Below, in pieces: positions 6,777 to 9,579 of a stretch of 9,579 bases of DNA. The stretch's first letter is position 1. Each line of letters opens with the position of its first letter. The notes beneath the pieces are model-generated. The model was not told the origin of the DNA, searched no databases, and worked only from the letters and a program-made list of their open reading frames with translations. Source of the stretch: Actinomycetes bacterium (GTDB lineage: Bacteria > Actinomycetota > Actinomycetes > Actinomycetales > Cellulomonadaceae); the NCBI GenBank assembly GCA_023428465.1, contig JAEYXM010000196.1:1-9579 (forward strand), in the 5' to 3' direction. Position numbers and translations under genes: made by a program.

Positions 6777-7991
6777 TCAGCGCGGGTCCACCAGGCGGCC
6801 GGCGAGGACGACCATGCCGGTGTCGGCGTGCACGACCTGGTACTCGAACGCCCGGTCGAGCACGATGCTCGCCGCCGGCGTCACGCCGCCGTCGCCCGCG
6901 CCCGCCGAACCCGACATCGTCCCGAGCTCACCCACGGAGAACGACACCATCTGGCCGATGCCGCTGATCACAGCCGCCTCGGCCATGTCCTCGAGGTGGC
7001 CGGGGCGGGTGATGGCACTCAGCCCGATGGACCGGAGCATCGGACGGACGCTCAGGGCGCTGTCCGTCCGCCAGGTCGGCAGGACCACCTCGACCGCACT
7101 GTCCCCCGCCTCGTCGAGGCGGTCGTCGATCGTCGCCCAGGCAGGTGCCCGGCCGTCGGACGTGAGCGCGAGCCGCAGGACGAAGCCCTCGCTGTACGGC
7201 AGCTCGACGGCCTGCCAGCCCTCGTCCGCGGCGTACGCGGTCGTCAGGGTCTGGGACATCATCCGCACGGGCAGCTGCGAGCCGTCACCGAACGTGAAGG
7301 GCCGGTCCGTTGCGGCCGGGAACGGGTGCTCCCACGTCGCGGCGAACGTCACCGCGTCGAGGACGACCATCATGGACTCGGGTGCGGGGTCCCAGGGCAT
7401 CGCCGTGAGCGCGCCCGCCGTCTGCTCCGTCACCCAGGCGTCGAGCGTCGCCTTGGCCGTGCCACCCGCGAAGTCCGCCTCGAGCACCCGCGCCTGGTGG
7501 TAGGACGATGCGCGCCGGGTGAACGTGGGCAGGAGCTCCTGCCCGGGCGTGACGACGAGGACGTCGGCGATGTCGAGGACGGGCGTGGCCGGCGGGGACG
7601 CCGGGTCGACGGCGGAGGCGTCGCCCGCGTACGGGACGAGCGCGGCGCGCAGGTCGGCGACGACCTGGCTGCCGCCGCGGGGCACGCCCAGCGTCTCCTC
7701 GAGCTGCAGCGCGGTCGCGCCGGTGGCGCCCTCGGCGAGCACCGACATCGCGAGCTGCAGCCCCAGCGGCGACGTGACCACGTTCTGGCCCTGGCCCAGC
7801 CCCACCAGGCGGCCGGCCAGTCGCACGGAACCGGCAGCCATGCCGTGGTCCGCCCAGTCGCCCTCGGCCACCCCGACGAACGACCCGTCGTCGGGCAGGT
7901 TCTCCTGGTTGGTGGGTTCCAGGGCGGCGCACGCGCCCAGTGCCAGTGCCAGCACGGGCACCAGCACCGCGGCCGTCGTCCTCCGTCGCAT
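6777..7991 (-). CDS. serpin-family lipoprotein, promoter-distal copy (Gly-rich reactive loop)
   Basis: Serpin of 404 aa with a lipoprotein signal peptide: MRRRTT, a hydrophobic stretch, then lipobox LGAC with C21, which would be lipidated outside the membrane. The mature body is about 380 aa, the normal serpin length, with no other cysteine. Serpin landmarks: VTSPLGLQLAMSVLAEGATG (72-91), LDAWVTEQTAG (183-193), the strand motif ending in TWEHPF (219-224), AVELPYSEGF (261-270), LPTWRTDSALSVRPML (304-319), and the C-terminal AGRLVDP (397-403). The hinge is ELGTMSGSAGAG (355-366). P17 Glu and the P15-P14 Gly-Thr are kept, but the usual Ala run is Gly/Ser, and the loop to AF (381-382) is one residue shorter than in alpha-1-antitrypsin. 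The shutter residues S56, N186 and H334 are replaced by G77, D212 and Q347. Inhibitory activity is therefore less certain than for its neighbour. The start is placed at 7991 because GGGAGAGG lies 8 bases upstream and the signal peptide begins there. It lies 31 bases after the upstream serpin stop, so both form one operon. Confidence 0.88.
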   Translation of the reverse strand: MRRRTTAAVLVPVLALALGACAALEPTNQENLPDDGSFVGVAEGDWADHGMAAGSVRLAGRLVGLGQGQNVVTSPLGLQLAMSVLAEGATGATALQLEETLGVPRGGSQVVADLRAALVPYAGDASAVDPASPPATPVLDIADVLVVTPGQELLPTFTRRASSYHQARVLEADFAGGTAKATLDAWVTEQTAGALTAMPWDPAPESMMVVLDAVTFAATWEHPFPAATDRPFTFGDGSQLPVRMMSQTLTTAYAADEGWQAVELPYSEGFVLRLALTSDGRAPAWATIDDRLDEAGDSAVEVVLPTWRTDSALSVRPMLRSIGLSAITRPGHLEDMAEAAVISGIGQMVSFSVGELGTMSGSAGAGDGGVTPAASIVLDRAFEYQVVHADTGMVVLAGRLVDPR

Positions 7992-8022
7992 CACGTGATC
8001 CTCTCCCGTCCGCGGCCCGTCG

Positions 8023-9276
8023 TCACGACGGGTCCGCCACACGCCCGGCGAACAGCACCAGGCCCGTGCTCTGCTCGACGACCTGGTACTCGAACGGCCG
8101 GTCCAGCACGAGCTCCAGCTCAGGCAGCACGGGAGCCGCGCCCGCCTCCATGCTCGTCGCGGTCACCGCGGCGGCCACCGTGCCTTGCTCCGCCACGGTG
8201 ATGGTCGCACCTTGGGCCACCGAGCTGACGAAGGCGTCCGCGAACACGCCGTCGAGCCCGCCCGCCGGTGTGGCGAGGGACCCCAGGCCGAGCATCTCGA
8301 GGGCGTCGGTGAGGTCGAGCGTCGCGTCCGTCTTCCAGGACGGCATCGTCAGCTCGAACGTCTCGACGCCGGCCCGGTCGAGCGCGGCGTGCGCGGCGAG
8401 CCAGTCCTCCTCGGTGACGGCCGCGCCGTCGGGCAGCACGACCCGCATCGCGAAGCCCTCGGTGTAGGGCAGCTCCGCCGCGACCCAGGTGTCCCCCGAG
8501 GCGTACCCCGTGCTGATGAGCTGGTGCATCATCGGGACGTCCACCTCGCTGCCGTCGGCCCGCGTGAACGCCTCGTCGTACGTGCCCGACTCCGGGAAGG
8601 TCGACCGCCACGTCGCCCCGAACGTCACCGCGTCCATGAGCACCATGCGGGTCATGGGCGAGATCTTGGCAGGAGCCTGCTCCAGCAGGCCGCCGGTCTC
8701 CCTCGCCACCCAGGCGTCCAGCTGCGGCTTCGGGTCACCCTCGGCGAAGTCCACCTCGTAGGTGTGGGCGCCGTGGAAGGACCCGACACGATCGAGGAAC
8801 GTCTGCTCGACGTCGAAGCCCGCCTGGACGAAGACGCTGTCGGCGATGTGCAGGATCGGGACCGCCGGTGGGTCGTCGGGGTCGATGCCGGCGACGTCGC
8901 CCTCGTACGTCGCGAGCAGGGCACGCAGGTCCGCCACCGCCTGGCTGTCGCCGTCCAGGCCGGCGGCAGCGTCGATCTCCTCGGCCACGCGCCCCGACGC
9001 CCCCTCGCGCAGCAGTGCGAGCGCGAGCTGCAGGCTCACGGGCGAGACGACGGCGTCCTCGTCGGCGGCGACGAGGGCGACGAGCCGGCTGGCGAGCCGG
9101 ACGGACGCCGCCACCATGTCCTGCGAGCCCGCCGCGTCGTCGGCGACACCGACGAACCCGACGTCAGGGTCGAGCCGGTGCATGCCGTCCGAGCCGTCGC
9201 ACCCTCCCAGCAGGAGCGCCCCGACACCCACGCCCACCACCACCGTTCGCACTCGCACTCGCACTCGCCTTCGCAT
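8023..9276 (-). CDS. serpin-family lipoprotein, promoter-proximal copy (canonical Ala-rich hinge)
   Basis: Serpin of 417 aa, clear paralogue of the next gene. The signal peptide starts MRRRVRVRVRTVVVGVGVG and ends at lipobox LGGC with C26, its only cysteine, so a lipid-anchored extracellular protein is expected. Landmarks: VVSPVSLQLALALLREGASG (76-95), ADSVFVQAGFDVEQTF (145-160), LDAWVARETGG (186-196), DAVTFGATW (215-223), AAELPYTEGF (266-275), MPSWKTDATLDL (311-322), FEYQVV (395-400), AGRVADP (410-416). The hinge EQGTVAAAVTAT (363-374) fits the inhibitory serpin pattern: Glu P17, Gly P15, Thr P14, then Ala-rich P12-P8. Counting from P15, the scissile bond falls near G379-A380; counting back from PF (394-395) it falls near V383. 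The residues between (GAAPV) are small, so an elastase- or subtilisin-like target is a guess. Shutter N186 and H334 are D215 and Q355. The start at 9276 follows GGGGGAGGA and gives a proper signal peptide. An upstream in-frame ATG at 9432 is rejected. Confidence 0.9.
   Translation of the reverse strand: MRRRVRVRVRTVVVGVGVGALLLGGCDGSDGMHRLDPDVGFVGVADDAAGSQDMVAASVRLASRLVALVAADEDAVVSPVSLQLALALLREGASGRVAEEIDAAAGLDGDSQAVADLRALLATYEGDVAGIDPDDPPAVPILHIADSVFVQAGFDVEQTFLDRVGSFHGAHTYEVDFAEGDPKPQLDAWVARETGGLLEQAPAKISPMTRMVLMDAVTFGATWRSTFPESGTYDEAFTRADGSEVDVPMMHQLISTGYASGDTWVAAELPYTEGFAMRVVLPDGAAVTEEDWLAAHAALDRAGVETFELTMPSWKTDATLDLTDALEMLGLGSLATPAGGLDGVFADAFVSSVAQGATITVAEQGTVAAAVTATSMEAGAAPVLPELELVLDRPFEYQVVEQSTGLVLFAGRVADPS
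9249..9266. repeat. hexanucleotide repeat (gcactc)3 in the serpin signal peptide
   Basis: Three perfect copies of GCACTC, flanked by near copies (CCGTTC before, GCCTTC after), encode the Arg-Val repeats near the N-terminus of the promoter-proximal serpin (RVRVRVR, residues 4-10). A unit of six bases changes length by two codons without breaking the frame. It sits in the positively charged n-region of the signal peptide. Confidence 0.7.
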
Positions 9277-9425
9277 GGTCCTCCCCCTTCGGTTCCAACC
9301 CTGCCTGGTCTGTGTCACGGGCCGCTCCCGTTTGACGCGCGGACGCATCACGAAACCATCACTGCCGGATCGCCGCGGCCGCGTCCGCGCCCGGGCGGCG
9401 GGGCGGGGGTCCGTACGCTCGGGCC
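9277..9425. promoter_or_regulatory. divergent spacer with serpin-operon and right-edge gene promoters
   Basis: This 149-base stretch separates the minus-strand serpin operon from the plus-strand gene at 9426. Toward the plus gene, TACGCT (9414-9419) followed by CGGGCC and the ATG makes a candidate leaderless promoter. Toward the serpins a ribosome-binding site (GGGGGAGGA on the minus strand) lies just before the start, but I see no convincing -10/-35 pair. A direct repeat CATCAC-N5-CATCAC (9346-9351 and 9357-9362), with an 11-bp period of about one helical turn, is a weak operator candidate. The part 9363-9410 is nearly pure G+C and includes GCGGCCGC. Confidence 0.4.
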
Positions 9426-9579
9426 ATGGCACGTCGCGTCCTCGTCCTCCAGCACGCCGCGTGGGAGCCTCCCCGACGCCTCATGACGGCGCTCGCCGAC
9501 GGCGCGGCCGCCGGGGCGGCCGGTGCCGCAGGCCTCGTCCGGGACGCCGAGCGCGCGATCCCCGGGACCGCACCGGCGG
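9426..9579 (+). CDS. partial gene at window edge, possible class I glutamine-amidotransferase-like protein
   Basis: An open frame from ATG at 9426 continues for 51 codons to the end of the window. It begins MARRVLVLQHAAWEPPRRL, resembling the first strand and loop (VLVLQH, then an acidic/Pro turn) of class I glutamine-amidotransferase-like proteins common in actinobacteria. After that the sequence becomes Ala/Gly-rich (residues 28-36) and no further family motif is reached; the catalytic Cys-His-Glu would lie beyond the edge. Support for a real gene comes from its start: TACGCT exactly 6 bases before the ATG, the same layout as dxs and guaB1, and a divergent orientation from the serpin operon. 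The family call rests on about 15 residues and may be wrong. Confidence 0.5.
   Translation, partial: MARRVLVLQHAAWEPPRRLMTALADGAAAGAAGAAGLVRDAERAIPGTAPA

Noticed and set aside
7992..8042. Earlier in-frame ATG (8042) for the distal serpin
   Set aside because: It overlaps the end of the upstream serpin and buries the signal peptide; the ATG at 7991 has a purine-rich site 8 bases before it.
9277..9432. Earlier in-frame ATG (9432) for the proximal serpin
   Set aside because: It would put the lipoprotein signal about 50 residues inside the protein and cross the divergent promoter; the ATG at 9276 has a good ribosome-binding site.

Overview
The window is very GC-rich DNA from an actinobacterium. 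Third codon positions are mostly G or C, which produces long shadow frames opposite the real genes. A DXS of actinobacterial type, a GuaB1-family protein and a full-length pyruvate formate-lyase together suggest a facultatively anaerobic, fermentative member of the Actinomycetes, for example a Cellulomonas-like genus. That genus-level guess is inference. No tRNA, rRNA, CRISPR array, IS element or phage gene was seen.

Layout. Bases 1-68 hold GC-rich hairpins after pflB. pflB (69-2345, minus) encodes pyruvate formate-lyase. The 251-base gap 2346-2596 carries a strong 14+5 bp inverted repeat next to the presumed pflB promoter, and a possible terminator for dxs. dxs (2597-4477, minus) encodes the first enzyme of the MEP isoprenoid pathway. 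A 146-base divergent spacer separates it from guaB1 (4624-6075, plus), a CBS-domain IMPDH/GMP-reductase family enzyme that looks more like a GMP reductase. A NUDIX hydrolase of the CoA-diphosphatase type (6072-6746, plus) overlaps the end of guaB1 by 4 bases. After a 30-base convergent gap come two tandem, paralogous lipoprotein serpins on the minus strand: the promoter-distal one at 6777-7991 and the promoter-proximal one at 8023-9276. A 149-base divergent spacer then leads to the first 51 codons of a gene running off the right edge (9426-9579, plus), possibly a class I glutamine-amidotransferase-like protein.

How the genes fit together. The left two thirds is central metabolism: pyruvate to acetyl-CoA and formate without oxygen, pyruvate plus glyceraldehyde-3-phosphate to DXP, purine interconversion and nucleotide/CoA clean-up. 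These genes sit side by side rather than forming one pathway, and only guaB1 and the NUDIX gene look translationally coupled. The right third is the most accessory-looking part: a two-gene serpin operon, apparently a tandem duplication. Both mature proteins should be lipid-anchored outside the cell. Their reactive loops have diverged, and both share unusual replacements at conserved serpin shutter positions.

Two start architectures occur. dxs, guaB1 and the right-edge gene have no Shine-Dalgarno sequence and a TANNNT hexamer exactly 6 bases before the ATG, as expected for leaderless mRNAs. pflB and both serpins have purine-rich ribosome-binding sites.
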